DNA from: an uncultured Phascolarctobacterium sp.
GTDB taxonomy: Bacteria; Bacillota; Negativicutes; Acidaminococcales; Acidaminococcaceae
Reading direction: 5' to 3'
Length of the DNA: 36,945 nt
Assembly (NCBI GenBank): GCA_949295115.1
Contig: CASFJU010000015.1
Span: 1-36,945 of the forward strand
The stretch's first letter is position 1; each line of letters starts with the position of its first letter. The notes below the pieces were generated by a model. It had not been told where the DNA came from. It was given only the letters and a program-made list of their open reading frames with translations, and made no database searches. Shown in pieces: positions 7,567 through 16,601 of this stretch. The position numbers and the translations under genes are program-made.

Positions 7567-7586
7567 AAGTTAGAGCAGACTAACTT
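7567..7586. promoter_or_regulatory. Second palindromic operator candidate downstream of the feo promoter
   Basis: AAGTTAG (7567-7573) and CTAACTT (7580-7586) form a perfect 7-bp inverted repeat with a 6-base spacer, just after the expected transcript start. The TTAG/CTAA half-sites resemble the consensus of DtxR/IdeR/MntR-type sites. This is similarity by eye only. Confidence 0.5.
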
Positions 7587-7638
7587 AAAAATCAAAAGAA
7601 GGTTAGCATTTGCTGTAAAGAAGGGGATGGTTTAAATT

Positions 7639-7848
7639 ATGCCGTTAACTTTAGCCGCTGCGGGTGAAGTAAACACCATTAAAATGATACGCGGCAAAAT
7701 TGAAACTGTAAGGCATCTGGAAAGCATGGGGTTTGTGGAAGGGGCAGCTATTACCGTCGTAACAAAACTTGCCGGAAACTTAATCGTCAATGTTAAAGAC
7801 GCGCGGGTTGCTTTAAACAAAGAACTTGCTTCAAAAATAATGATTTAA
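7639..7848 (+). CDS. feoA: Ferrous iron transport accessory protein FeoA (first copy)
   Basis: This is a 69-residue SH3-like FeoA domain protein. The central RHLESMGFVEGAAITVV matches the family pattern in which a short loop (L-x-x-M-G) precedes the strand E-G-x-x-I-x-V. The C-terminal NVKDARVALNKELASKIMI closes the small barrel. FeoA binds the cytoplasmic side of FeoB and supports Fe(II) uptake. The ribosome binding site GAAGGGGATGG precedes the ATG. It is followed 12 bases later by a second, different feoA, and the pair is too divergent to be a recent duplication. Two stand-alone FeoA proteins ahead of FeoB are common in Firmicutes. Confidence 0.9.
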   Translation: MPLTLAAAGEVNTIKMIRGKIETVRHLESMGFVEGAAITVVTKLAGNLIVNVKDARVALNKELASKIMI

Positions 7849-7860
7849 CGGAGGTTAGGC

Positions 7861-8082
7861 ATGAGAACACTTAAAGATATTGCAACAGGCCAGACGGTAA
7901 AAGTATCCCGCCTTGGCGGAGAAGGCGCTGTAAGGCGCCGCATTATGGACATGGGGATTACGAAGGGCACGGAAATTTATGTGCGCAAGGTTGCACCGCT
8001 GGGCGACCCGATTGAAGTAACCGTAAGGGGCTATGAACTTTCGCTGCGTAAGGCGGAAGCTGAAAATATTTTGGTGGAATGA
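7861..8082 (+). CDS. feoA: Ferrous iron transport accessory protein FeoA (second copy)
   Basis: The 73-residue product begins MRTLKDIATGQTVKVSRLGG and contains RRRIMDMGITKGTEIYVRKV, the diagnostic FeoA core, then the PLGDPIEVTVRGYELSLRKA strand-turn-strand typical of the family. It is a better match to the classical FeoA than the copy just upstream. It follows that copy by 12 bases with a GGAGG site and precedes feoB by 17 bases, so all three are co-transcribed. The role is to assist the G-domain of FeoB in Fe(II) import. Confidence 0.94.
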   Translation: MRTLKDIATGQTVKVSRLGGEGAVRRRIMDMGITKGTEIYVRKVAPLGDPIEVTVRGYELSLRKAEAENILVE

Positions 8083-8099
8083 TTTGAGGAGGGATTAAA

Positions 8100-10244
8100 G
8101 TGGCTGTAAAGATTGCACTGGTCGGCAACCCTAACTGCGGCAAGACGACCATGTTTAACAATTTAACCGGCGCAAACCAGTACGTTGGCAACTGGCCGGG
8201 CGTTACGGTAGAGAAAAAAGAAGGTAAGTTGAAAGGTTACAACGACGTTATCGTTACCGACCTGCCGGGTATTTATTCGCTTTCTCCGTACACTTTGGAG
8301 GAAGTTGTTTCCCGTAATTATATTTTAAACGAACATCCTGACGTTATTTTAAACCTGGTGGACGGCAGCAACATTGAACGTAACCTGTACCTGACGACGC
8401 AGCTTCTGGAAATGGGCGTACCGGTTGTTATCGCCATGAACATGATTGATATTGTACGCAAAAACGGCGATAAAATCGACACCGAAGCGCTTGGCAAAAA
8501 GCTGGGCTGCCCGATTGTGGAAACCTCCGCATTAAGCGGACTGGGCTTGAAGGAAGCCGCTGCCAAAGCAGTTGAGCTTGCTAAAAGCAGACAGGTTAAC
8601 ACCAAGCCGCTGGCGTTTAACGCCGATGTGGAAAAGGCTTTAGACGAAATTAAATACATTATGGGCAGCGCACTGCCTGAAAACGGCGCACGCTGGACGC
8701 TGATTAAATTATTTGAACGCGACCGCGAGGTTTGGAAAAAATACAACCTGCCGGACGTTATCCAGAAGCAGCTGGAAAAAATCATCGGCGGCGTGGAAGA
8801 TAAGCTGGACGACGACTGCGAAAGCATTATTACCGGCGCGCGTTATGATTACATTACCGGTTTGATGGAAAACTGCGTTAAAAAAGCCAAAACCGGCATG
8901 ACTACCAGCGACAAGATTGACCGCATTGTTACCAACCGCATTCTGGCACTGCCGATATTTGCGTTTGTAATGTTTATTGTTTATTACCTTGCCGTTACTA
9001 CCATCGGCACGGATATGACCGACTGGACGAATGATGTGCTGTTCGGCGAAATTATCATGCCGGGCGTGCAGGAAGCAATGGAAAGCGCCGGTGCTGCCGA
9101 ATGGCAGACCTCGCTTGTGGTTGACGGTATTATCGGCGGCTTGGGTGCGCCGATTGGCTTTGTGCCGCAGATGGCTGTAATGTTCTTTCTGCTTGCGATT
9201 TTGGAGGACTGCGGCTATATGGCGCGTATCGCCTTCATTATGGACCGTATTTTCCATAAATTCGGCCTGTCCGGCAAAAGCTTCATTCCGTTTTTGATTT
9301 CCGCAGGCTGCGGCGTGCCGGGCATTTTGGCAACGCGCACCATTGAAACCGAAACCGACCGCCGTATGACGATTATGACGACGACGTTCATCCCCTGCGG
9401 CGCTAAACTGCCGGTTATTGCTTTGATTGCCGGTGCTATTATGGGCGGCGACTGGTACATGGCGCCGATTATGTACTTCATCGGTGTTATCTCCGTTATC
9501 TTTGCCTGCCTGATTTTGAAGAAAACCGAAATGTTTGCGGGCGACCCGGCTCCGTTTGTTATGGAGCTGCCGCAGTATCATTTCCCCTCTGTTAAAAACG
9601 TGCTGCTGCACACCTGGGAACGCTGCTTCGCCTTCATTAAAAAAGTTGCGACCGTGCTGTTCCTCGTCTGCGTGGTAATGTGGTACCTGTCCACCTACGG
9701 CATTGGTGCTGAAGGCTACGGCATGGTTGAACCGGAAGACAGCTTTATCGCCGCTATGGGCGGTGCGATTGCCTGGATTTTTGCACCGCTGGGCTTCGGC
9801 GAATGGCAGGCTGTTGCGGCTTCCATCTCCGGCTTTGTTGCCAAGGAAGCAATCGTTTCCACCATCGGCGTGCTGATTGGCGTCGGCGAACTGGCCGAGG
9901 ACGATGCAAGCCTGTGGCAGGCAACGATGGGTATGTTCCAGAACCCGATGGCAGCATTCAGCTTCCTGGTATTCAACCTGCTTGACAGCCCGTGCCTGGC
10001 AGCGATTACCACGATGAACAAAGAACTTGGCAGCCGCAAATGGCTGTGGTTCGCCATCATCTTCCAGAACGTGTTTGCTTACGCGATGACCTTCCTCATC
10101 TACCAGTTCGGTCTGGTATTCATTATGGGCGAACCGTTTGGCGCTATGACTGCTATTGCCTGCGTGGTTGCGGTAATCATGCTTTACATGATGTTCCGCC
10201 CCGCGCCGAAAGCAAAAGCTGCGCTGCGCTCTGTAAATGCTTAA
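8100..10244 (+). CDS. feoB: Ferrous iron transporter FeoB
   Basis: This 714-residue inner-membrane protein imports Fe(II) and carries an N-terminal G-protein domain. G1 is GNPNCGKTT at residues 9-17, the G2 threonine lies near residue 36 in GVTVEKKEG, G3 is DLPG at 54-57, and G4 is the NMID motif near residue 114. From about residue 290 the membrane part begins. It includes the Gate motifs around PFLISAGCGVPG and PCGAKLPV, whose conserved cysteines are thought to contact iron, and a second gate near the SGFVAKEAIVSTIGV stretch. It starts with GTG at 8100 after GAGGAGGG. Length is normal for the short FeoB type lacking a fused FeoC. Expression is probably repressed by iron through the palindromes at the operon promoter. 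Confidence 0.97.
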   Translation: MAVKIALVGNPNCGKTTMFNNLTGANQYVGNWPGVTVEKKEGKLKGYNDVIVTDLPGIYSLSPYTLEEVVSRNYILNEHPDVILNLVDGSNIERNLYLTTQLLEMGVPVVIAMNMIDIVRKNGDKIDTEALGKKLGCPIVETSALSGLGLKEAAAKAVELAKSRQVNTKPLAFNADVEKALDEIKYIMGSALPENGARWTLIKLFERDREVWKKYNLPDVIQKQLEKIIGGVEDKLDDDCESIITGARYDYITGLMENCVKKAKTGMTTSDKIDRIVTNRILALPIFAFVMFIVYYLAVTTIGTDMTDWTNDVLFGEIIMPGVQEAMESAGAAEWQTSLVVDGIIGGLGAPIGFVPQMAVMFFLLAILEDCGYMARIAFIMDRIFHKFGLSGKSFIPFLISAGCGVPGILATRTIETETDRRMTIMTTTFIPCGAKLPVIALIAGAIMGGDWYMAPIMYFIGVISVIFACLILKKTEMFAGDPAPFVMELPQYHFPSVKNVLLHTWERCFAFIKKVATVLFLVCVVMWYLSTYGIGAEGYGMVEPEDSFIAAMGGAIAWIFAPLGFGEWQAVAASISGFVAKEAIVSTIGVLIGVGELAEDDASLWQATMGMFQNPMAAFSFLVFNLLDSPCLAAITTMNKELGSRKWLWFAIIFQNVFAYAMTFLIYQFGLVFIMGEPFGAMTAIACVVAVIMLYMMFRPAPKAKAALRSVNA

Positions 10245-10334
10245 CCAAAATGTGATATAATAAACGTAAGCCGTTATAAGCTGCGCGGGCAAAACCTGCG
10301 CAGTTTGCGGCGTTTTAAGAAAGGGGTAACAGCT

Positions 10335-10508
10335 ATGGCTGCATGGATTATTAACGCGCTGCTTTTGGCGGCGATTGTAGTGGCGGCACGCTACTGCTGG
10401 AAAAAATTCCGCCGCGGCGAATGTGTGGGCTGCCCGAGCGGCGGCTGCGGAAGCTGCTCAGAAGGCGGCTGCTGCCATTGCCACGAAATACCGCCCAAAA
10501 CAAAATAA
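10335..10508 (+). CDS. FeoB-associated Cys-rich membrane peptide
   Basis: This is a 57-residue protein with one N-terminal membrane helix (about residues 3-20). A basic stretch and a short cytoplasmic tail with seven cysteines follow, in the arrangement C-x2-C-x4-C-x2-C-x4-C-C-x-C. This matches the small FeoB-associated Cys-rich proteins found after feoB in Firmicutes; whether they replace FeoC or bind iron or Fe-S is unsettled. ATG 10335 is preceded by AAAGGGG, and upstream in-frame codons lack a ribosome site. A TATAAT (10256-10261) and a stable hairpin (CTGCGCGGG with CCTGCGCAG, about 10279-10301) lie in the gap to feoB, so separate expression is possible. Confidence 0.85.
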   Translation: MAAWIINALLLAAIVVAARYCWKKFRRGECVGCPSGGCGSCSEGGCCHCHEIPPKTK

Positions 10509-10527
10509 CCGCCGTAACCTAATTTGC

Positions 10528-10556
10528 TTGACAGCACGCGCGTAAATTGATAAGAT
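10528..10556 (+). promoter_or_regulatory. valS promoter
   Basis: TTGACA (10528-10533) and TAAGAT (10551-10556) are separated by 17 bases. Transcription would start at about 10563, at the base of the T-box leader. Confidence 0.7.
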
Positions 10557-10562
10557 ATAAAC

Positions 10563-10812
10563 TATCAAAATACCGTTAACAACTATGAACGGAAGTAGTA
10601 AAAGCACGGAGCTTTTCTAGAGAGGGCGCGCACGGCTGCAACGTGCCTAAGGCGATGGTTTTGAAGTAGTCCGGGAGTTGGCAGGGTGAACTTAAGTAAG
10701 CCTGCCCGCATGGCGTGCGTTAAGCGTTTCAAGGTGTCCGGCCAAGGCCGGGAAGATAGGTGGTACCGCGATTTTTGTCGTCCTGTTCGTTTTGAACAGG
10801 ACGTTTTTTATT
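10563..10812 (+). promoter_or_regulatory. T-box leader controlling valS
   Basis: The leader contains the AGTA element of Stem I near 10592, the GCTGCAA distal-loop motif near 10635, and the invariant T-box AGGTGGTACCGCG at 10758-10770. The terminator is a perfect 10-bp stem (CGTCCTGTTC at 10779-10788, GAACAGGACG at 10794-10803) followed by six T. Uncharged tRNA pairing with the T-box would form the antiterminator and allow valS transcription. Overlapping valine triplets GTA (10666-10668) and GTC (10669-10671) occur where the specifier is expected. I cannot decide between them without folding. Confidence 0.95.
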
Positions 10813-10844
10813 GTTAATGCCGATTAAGGACTGGAGGAATAAAC

Positions 10845-13502
10845 ATGACAGAAGAACACAACATCCCCAAGGTTTACGACCCCGCTTCTGTTGAAAAGAA
10901 ATGGTATGAATTTTGGGAAAAGAACAGGTATTTCCATGCCGAGGCTGAACCGGGCAAAAAGCCGTTCAGCATTGTAATCCCGCCCCCGAACATTACGGGC
11001 AAGCTGCACATGGGCCATGCGCTGGACAACACCTTGCAGGATATTTTAATCCGCTGGCACCGCATGATGGGCGATAACACCCTGTGGATGCCGGGCTACG
11101 ACCATGCAGGCCTTGCTACGCAGATTAAAGTAGAAGAAGTTTTGAAAAAAGAAGAAGGCAAAACCCGTTTTGACCTTGGCCGCGACGAGTTTGTAAAACG
11201 CGTTTGGGAATGGAAGGAAGAATACGGCGACCGTATTATCAACCAGTTGAAATGCCTGGGCATTTCCTGCGACTGGGAGCGCAAGCGCTTTACCATGGAC
11301 GAAGGCTGCAGCCGCGCTGTGCGCGAAGTTTTTGTAAGCCTGTATGAAAAAGGCCTTATCTATAAAGGCACGCGCATTACCAACTGGTGCGTAAACTGCC
11401 ATACCGCATTAAGCGATATCGAAGTTGAACACGAGGACACCCCGGGTCATCTGTGGTATGTGCGTTACCCGGTAGTGGGCGAGGAAGATACCTATCTTAC
11501 CATTGCCACCACCCGTCCGGAAACCATCCCCGGCGATACGGCCGTTGCCGTTAACCCCGAGGATGAGCGTTATGCAAAACTCATCGGCAAAACGCTGCGC
11601 CTGCCTATTTTGAACCGCGAAATTCCGGTTATTGCCGACAGCTATGTTGATACCAAGTTCGGCACCGGCGCCGTTAAAATTACGCCGTCGCATGACCCCA
11701 ACGACTACGAAATGGGTCTGCGCCACAACCTGCCGGAGATTGTAGTTATCGGCAAGGACGGCGTTATGACCGAAGAAGCAGGCCCGTTTGCAGGCATGGA
11801 ACGCTACGAATGCCGCAAACAGATTGTTGCCCGCTTAAAAGAAGAAGGCTACCTTGTTAAAATAGAAGAACACAGCCACGCCGTAGGCCATTGCCAGCGC
11901 TGCCATAACATTGTTGAGCCGCTGGTAAGCACTCAGTGGTTTGTAAAAATGCAGCCGCTGGTTAAAGCCGCTGTGGACTGCGTTACCGACGGGCGCACCC
12001 AGTTTGTGCCGGAACGCTTTACCAAAAACTACACCGGCTGGATGGAAAACATCCACGACTGGTGCATCAGCCGCCAGATCTGGTGGGGACACCGCATCCC
12101 TGTATGGTACTGTGATGACTGCGGCGAAATGAGCGCCAGCCGCACCGATTTGGAAAAATGCCCGCACTGCGGCAGCACGCATATCCATCAGGATGAGGAC
12201 GCACTGGATACATGGTTCAGCTCCGCGCTGTGGCCGTTCTCTACCATGGGCTGGCCGGACAACACCGACCTTTTAAAACAGTTCTACCCGACAAGCGTGC
12301 TTGTTACCGGCTACGACATCATCTTCTTCTGGGTTGCGCGCATGCTGATTATGGGCATGGAATTTATGAAGGACATTCCGTTTGAGAAAGTCTTTATTCA
12401 CGGCCTTGTACGCGACAGCCAGGGACGCAAGATGAGCAAATCCCTCGGCAACGGCATCGACCCGCTGGAAGTTATCGACAAATACGGCGCCGATACCCTG
12501 CGCTTTATGCTGATTACCGGCAACACCCCGGGCAACGATATGCGCTTCTACTGGGAGCGTGTTGAAGGCACCCGCAACTTTGCCAACAAGATCTGGAACG
12601 CATCGCGCTTTGCGCTGATGAATATGGAAGGCTACGATAAGGACGCCGAGCTTGCGCCTTATACGCTGGCCGATAAATGGATTCTTTCCCGCTTGCAGGA
12701 TACCGTTAAGGACGTTACCGGTTTGCTGGAACGCTTTGAACTTGGCGAAGCGGGCCGTGCGATTTACGACTTTATCTGGAGCGAAGTTTGCGACTGGTAC
12801 ATTGAAATTGCCAAACCGCGCCTTTACAACAAGGAAGCGGCGGCAGAACGCGCAACCGCGCAGCATGTGCTGGCAACCGTGCTTGTATCTGCCATGAAGC
12901 TTTTGCACCCGTACATGCCGTTTATTACCGAAGAAATTTACCAGTGCCTGCCGCACGAAGCGGAAAGCATTATGATTTCCAAATGGCCGGTGGCTGATGA
13001 AAGCCTCATCGACCCCGAAGCTGAACGCGGCATGAACGCGATTATGGACAGCATTAAAGCTATCCGCAACATGCGCGCCGAAGTTAACGCCAACCCGGGC
13101 AAAAAAATACCGGCAGTGCTGCTTGTGGCAGACGACCTGCGCGAAGTGGTTGCCGCCAACGACAGCTACATTAAACTTTTGGGCGGCATTGATAACCTTG
13201 AACTGCGCGCTATGGACGCCGAAAAACCGGAGAACGCCATGGCTGCCGTTGTTACCGGCATTGAAGTATATCTGCCGCTGGCAGGTTTGATTGACGTTGA
13301 AAAAGAAACCCAGCGTTTAAGCAAAGAGCTGGCAGCTATGGAAAAAGATTTGCAGCGCGTAAGCGGCAAGCTGAACAACGCGGGCTTCCTTGCCAAAGCG
13401 CCGGAGGACGTTATTGCCAAAGAACGTGCCAAATCCGAAGAACTGACCGGCAAAATTGAAGCCGTAAAAAAACGTATGGCATATTTGGCAGAATTAAAGT
13501 AA
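10845..13502 (+). CDS. valS: Valine--tRNA ligase
   Basis: This 885-residue class I aminoacyl-tRNA synthetase charges tRNA-Val in the cytoplasm. The HIGH-type motif is HMGH at residues 55-58, preceded by PPPNITGKL as is typical for ValRS, and KMSKS lies at residues 529-533. The editing (CP1) domain includes TTRPETIPGDTAVAVNP. The anticodon-binding domain follows, and a C-terminal coiled-coil arm (about residues 815-885, starting near LAGLIDVEKETQRL) is characteristic of ValRS. The length equals that of Bacillus ValRS. ATG 10845 follows a GGAGG site. Regulation is by the T-box leader directly upstream, and a terminator follows the gene. Confidence 0.98.
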   Translation: MTEEHNIPKVYDPASVEKKWYEFWEKNRYFHAEAEPGKKPFSIVIPPPNITGKLHMGHALDNTLQDILIRWHRMMGDNTLWMPGYDHAGLATQIKVEEVLKKEEGKTRFDLGRDEFVKRVWEWKEEYGDRIINQLKCLGISCDWERKRFTMDEGCSRAVREVFVSLYEKGLIYKGTRITNWCVNCHTALSDIEVEHEDTPGHLWYVRYPVVGEEDTYLTIATTRPETIPGDTAVAVNPEDERYAKLIGKTLRLPILNREIPVIADSYVDTKFGTGAVKITPSHDPNDYEMGLRHNLPEIVVIGKDGVMTEEAGPFAGMERYECRKQIVARLKEEGYLVKIEEHSHAVGHCQRCHNIVEPLVSTQWFVKMQPLVKAAVDCVTDGRTQFVPERFTKNYTGWMENIHDWCISRQIWWGHRIPVWYCDDCGEMSASRTDLEKCPHCGSTHIHQDEDALDTWFSSALWPFSTMGWPDNTDLLKQFYPTSVLVTGYDIIFFWVARMLIMGMEFMKDIPFEKVFIHGLVRDSQGRKMSKSLGNGIDPLEVIDKYGADTLRFMLITGNTPGNDMRFYWERVEGTRNFANKIWNASRFALMNMEGYDKDAELAPYTLADKWILSRLQDTVKDVTGLLERFELGEAGRAIYDFIWSEVCDWYIEIAKPRLYNKEAAAERATAQHVLATVLVSAMKLLHPYMPFITEEIYQCLPHEAESIMISKWPVADESLIDPEAERGMNAIMDSIKAIRNMRAEVNANPGKKIPAVLLVADDLREVVAANDSYIKLLGGIDNLELRAMDAEKPENAMAAVVTGIEVYLPLAGLIDVEKETQRLSKELAAMEKDLQRVSGKLNNAGFLAKAPEDVIAKERAKSEELTGKIEAVKKRMAYLAELK

Positions 13503-13524
13503 AATTAAATAAAGGTCTTATTTG

Positions 13525-13552
13525 CGGCGCGGCATTTTGACCGCGCCGTTTT
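13525..13552 (+). terminator. Intrinsic terminator after valS
   Basis: CGGCGCGG (13525-13532) and CCGCGCCG (13541-13548) form a perfect 8-bp stem around CATTTTGA, followed by TTTT. The T-run is short, so read-through into folC is likely, as no separate promoter is evident. Confidence 0.75.
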
Positions 13553-13579
13553 ACATATTAAACAACCGGGAGAAGAACA

Positions 13580-14884
13580 ATGAATTATACTGAAAGTTTG
13601 GCTTACTTGGACAGCCTTGGCAAATTCGGCATCAAGCTTGGGATGGAGCGCATTGAAGCGCTGCTGAAGGAGCTTGACAACCCGCAGGACAAAATTAAAA
13701 CCGTGCATGTAACCGGCACCAACGGCAAGGGCAGCGTCAGCAGTATGATTGCCAATATTTTGCTGGCAAGCAACTTAAAGGTGGGCAAGTTTGTTTCGCC
13801 GCACCTTGTAAAATACAACGAGCGCATCAGCATTAACAACAACGACATTACGGACGACGCTTTTGCGCTGGTGTTGACTGCCGTTAAGCAGGCGGCGGAC
13901 AGCATTGTTAAAAAAGGCGTGTGCGAGCAGCCCACGCAGTTTGAAATTTTAACGGCGGCGGCCTTTTTGCACTTTGCGCTGGAAAAGGTTGATTATGCCG
14001 TTATCGAAGTCGGATTGGGTGGTTTATGGGACAGCACAAATGTCATTACGCCGGTAGTAAGCGTTATTACCAACGTGGCGCTTGACCACTGCGACAAGCT
14101 GGGCAACACCATTGAACGCATTGCCATGCAGAAGGCAGGCATTATTAAAGACAACGTGCCGGTGGTAACGGCGGCGGAGGGCGACGAGGCTATCGGTCCT
14201 ATCCGCGCGGTAAGCATGTTTAAGCAGGCGCGTTTATACATTTACGGCCGCGCCTTTTGGGGCGAGGAAAAAGAGAGCACGATGGACGGGCAGACCTTTA
14301 CGCTGCACGCAGGCGACGTATACAGTAGTGATTACGAAATTAAGCTGCCCGGCGAACACCAGATTGCCAATGCCAGTGTGGCGATTGTGGCGGCGAAGCT
14401 GGTTTCCAAGCAGGATGACCGCATTAACGAGCTGGCATTGCACATCGGCGTTGCCAATACCTTCTGGCCCGGTCGTCTGGAGCGCATTGCCCAAAAGCCG
14501 GACGTTATATTGGACGGCGCGCATAACCCCAACGGCGCGGAAGCTTTGCGCAAGGCGCTGGATAAATATTACCCCAATCAGAAAAGGGTATTCGTTATCG
14601 GTATGATGGGCGATAAGGACATGCAGCAGGTTCTGCATACCATCGTGCGCCCGATGGATCTGGTTTATACCGTACCGGCGGACGGCGGCGAGCGTGCCGC
14701 GAAGCCGGAAGCACTGGCAAACATCATCGGCGCTAACGCCGCACCGCGCAGCGATGTTTACGCGGCTTACCTTGACGCGCTGGCAGAAGCGGGTGAGGAC
14801 GGCGTGGTTGTAATTTGCGGCTCGCTGTACCTTGTGGGCACGTTTAAGGCGCGCCTGCTGGAAGAAAAGGCACGGTGCCACTGA
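13580..14884 (+). CDS. folC: Bifunctional folylpolyglutamate synthase/dihydrofolate synthase
   Basis: This 434-residue Mur-ligase-type enzyme adds glutamate to dihydropteroate and to folates, using ATP. The P-loop is GTNGKGS (about residues 48-54). The FVSPHLVKYNERI segment and the omega-loop region follow, then E-V-G-L-G-G-L-W-D-S-T-N for Mg and substrate binding, and the C-terminal domain with DGAHNPNGAEALRKA. Length and motif order are normal for FolC. The gene overlaps the next ORF by a few bases, so the two are co-translated. ATG 13580 is preceded by CGGGAGAAG. Assignment is firm; whether both activities are present cannot be told from sequence. Confidence 0.95.
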   Translation: MNYTESLAYLDSLGKFGIKLGMERIEALLKELDNPQDKIKTVHVTGTNGKGSVSSMIANILLASNLKVGKFVSPHLVKYNERISINNNDITDDAFALVLTAVKQAADSIVKKGVCEQPTQFEILTAAAFLHFALEKVDYAVIEVGLGGLWDSTNVITPVVSVITNVALDHCDKLGNTIERIAMQKAGIIKDNVPVVTAAEGDEAIGPIRAVSMFKQARLYIYGRAFWGEEKESTMDGQTFTLHAGDVYSSDYEIKLPGEHQIANASVAIVAAKLVSKQDDRINELALHIGVANTFWPGRLERIAQKPDVILDGAHNPNGAEALRKALDKYYPNQKRVFVIGMMGDKDMQQVLHTIVRPMDLVYTVPADGGERAAKPEALANIIGANAAPRSDVYAAYLDALAEAGEDGVVVICGSLYLVGTFKARLLEEKARCH

Positions 14885-16194
14885 TGGGCGCGCTTACCAA
14901 ATACCACAGCGCAGAAAAATATGTGTATTTGCTTTTGCTGTTTACGGCGGCGGTAATACCCTTAAACCAGGTGTTTACGCTGCTGATGGTGGCGGTAACT
15001 TTTGTGGCAGGTTTTGCGGTTGCCGTTAAATACCACAAAATTAAGAGCGTGCCGGTACTGCCGCTTACATTGCAAATACTGTTGTACCTTTTGTTTGCCA
15101 TAACATGGTTTTCATTGCGCTTTTCAGCGGATGAGGCAGTATCTTCTTATAACTTTGGCTATGTTGTGGGGCAGTATGTGCTTTTTGTGTGGCTGGTTTT
15201 GCATTATGGCGGCGACGGCAGGCTGGATTTTGACTGGCATAAACCCAAAGACTGGCCGCGGCCTTTACAGATACTGGCGGCGCTGCTGGCAGTTGGTTTT
15301 GCCAACGGGCTTTTGGGCGTGTACCAGCATTTTACCGGCGTGGTGCCTACCGACCCGTGGGTTGACCCGTCGCAGTTTCCGGAGCTGAAAACGCGCGTCG
15401 TCGGCACGTTGATTAACCCCAACATTTTTGCGGGCTATCTTGTTTTGCTGCTCAGCTTTACGATGCCGTTTGTAAAAATAACGGCGGGCAAAATCCGTTA
15501 CGCGCTGCTGCTTCTGGCGGCGGTGCTGGGCATAAGCCTTATCTATACCTTCTCGCGCGGCAACTGGGTGGCGTGTGCCTGCGCTTTGGGCTTTTACTTT
15601 TTGTTCTTCTGGCGCAAATGGCTTATCCCGCTGGCGGCGGGCGCGGCGGCAGGCGTGTATTTAATGCACGGCGCTGTGTGGCACAGGCTGATGAGTATTT
15701 TCGGTACGCAGGATACCAGCGTGGCCCTGCGCTTTGCCTACCTTAACAGCACGCTGTTTATTATTGAAGAACACCCCTTCGGCGTAGGCTGGTACGGGTT
15801 TCAATACATCTACCCGGAATACGATTTTTATTTGAACAACCCCAATGTAATTATGTACCACTGCCATAATTTAATGCTGAACATTTTAGCGGAGCTAGGC
15901 TGGCACGGTCTTATTGTGTTTGTGCTGATGCTTTTGATGTTTGCATGGCATGCGTACAGGCTGGCGCGTTTTGGCGTGCGCCCGTGGCTGCGTGCCGTGG
16001 GGCAGGGCTACATGGCGGCGCTGGTTGGTATTTTAGTCGGCGGATTAACCGACCATGTGTATTTTAATATGGATATGGGATTGATGTTCTGGTGCGTAAG
16101 CATGGTAATGATGCAGTGCAGCCTCGTCAACAGGCTGCCCGCACACGAACGGCAGAAAATTGCTTTACATACCGGAGCAGAAAAGATACAATAA
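14875..16194 (+). CDS. O-antigen ligase / Wzy-type polymerase family membrane protein
   Basis: This polytopic inner-membrane protein of about 439 residues has ten or more hydrophobic segments and one large periplasmic loop near residues 270-345. In that loop lie the H-P-F-G-V-G-W-Y-G and H-C-H-N-L-M-L-N-I motifs, which match the Wzy_C/O-antigen-ligase pattern. Such proteins join or polymerise polysaccharide on a lipid carrier at the periplasmic face, which fits an outer-membrane-bearing organism. No other polysaccharide genes are near, so ligase cannot be separated from polymerase. Two starts are possible: GTG 14875 with AAAAGG four bases upstream, or ATG 14884 overlapping the folC stop. Three bases of ordinary sequence follow before a promoter-linked leader for the next operon. 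Confidence 0.85.
   Translation: MPLMGALTKYHSAEKYVYLLLLFTAAVIPLNQVFTLLMVAVTFVAGFAVAVKYHKIKSVPVLPLTLQILLYLLFAITWFSLRFSADEAVSSYNFGYVVGQYVLFVWLVLHYGGDGRLDFDWHKPKDWPRPLQILAALLAVGFANGLLGVYQHFTGVVPTDPWVDPSQFPELKTRVVGTLINPNIFAGYLVLLLSFTMPFVKITAGKIRYALLLLAAVLGISLIYTFSRGNWVACACALGFYFLFFWRKWLIPLAAGAAAGVYLMHGAVWHRLMSIFGTQDTSVALRFAYLNSTLFIIEEHPFGVGWYGFQYIYPEYDFYLNNPNVIMYHCHNLMLNILAELGWHGLIVFVLMLLMFAWHAYRLARFGVRPWLRAVGQGYMAALVGILVGGLTDHVYFNMDMGLMFWCVSMVMMQCSLVNRLPAHERQKIALHTGAEKIQ
16164..16192 (+). promoter_or_regulatory. Promoter of the hydrogenase accessory operon
   Basis: TTTACA (16164-16169) and TACAAT (16187-16192) are 17 bases apart, inside the last codons of the O-antigen ligase gene. Transcription would begin at about 16199, 37 bases before the first DRTGG gene. 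Confidence 0.65.
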
Positions 16195-16235
16195 ACTTAT
16201 AGAATTCTGAAAATTTAAATTTTATGGAGGGAAAG

Positions 16236-16601
16236 ATGAATTTAAAGGATGTACAAAGGGTTTTAAAGGCTAAAATCCTTGTGGGAGAAGAATTTATGGA
16301 CCGCCCGGCAGAAACCTGCTGCGGCAGTGACCTGATGAGCGACGTACTGGCTTTTACCAAATGCAACACCCTTTTGTGTACAGGCCTTACCAATATACAG
16401 GTTATCCGCACGGCGGGCATTACCGATTTATGCGGCATCGTCATTGTGCGCGGCAAGCTGCCCTCGCCCGATTTTTTAAATTTTGCGCGTGAGGCGGGTA
16501 TGCCGGTGCTTTCTACCGGTTTAACCCTGTTTGAAGCCTGCGGCCTTTTATATGTGGCAGGGCTGCGCGGCTGCTCGCAGGAAGGGGGCTGCTCCTTATG
16601 A
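16236..16601 (+). CDS. DRTGG domain protein (first copy)
   Basis: This 121-residue cytoplasmic protein corresponds to the stand-alone DRTGG domain, a fold also found in phosphotransacetylase and CBS-domain proteins, with no known chemistry. Visible features are the repeated beta-alpha units and the segment GSDLMSDVLAF, with later strands TLLCTGLTNIQVIRTAGITD and GIVIVRGKLP. The C-terminal part is Cys-rich (C-G-L-L-Y..., GCSQEGGC). ATG 16236 follows GGAGGG, while an ATG four codons earlier overlaps that site. It overlaps the next gene by 4 bases. This protein recurs in [FeFe]-hydrogenase gene clusters of anaerobes; a regulatory or sensing role is an inference from that. Confidence 0.8.
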   Translation: MNLKDVQRVLKAKILVGEEFMDRPAETCCGSDLMSDVLAFTKCNTLLCTGLTNIQVIRTAGITDLCGIVIVRGKLPSPDFLNFAREAGMPVLSTGLTLFEACGLLYVAGLRGCSQEGGCSL

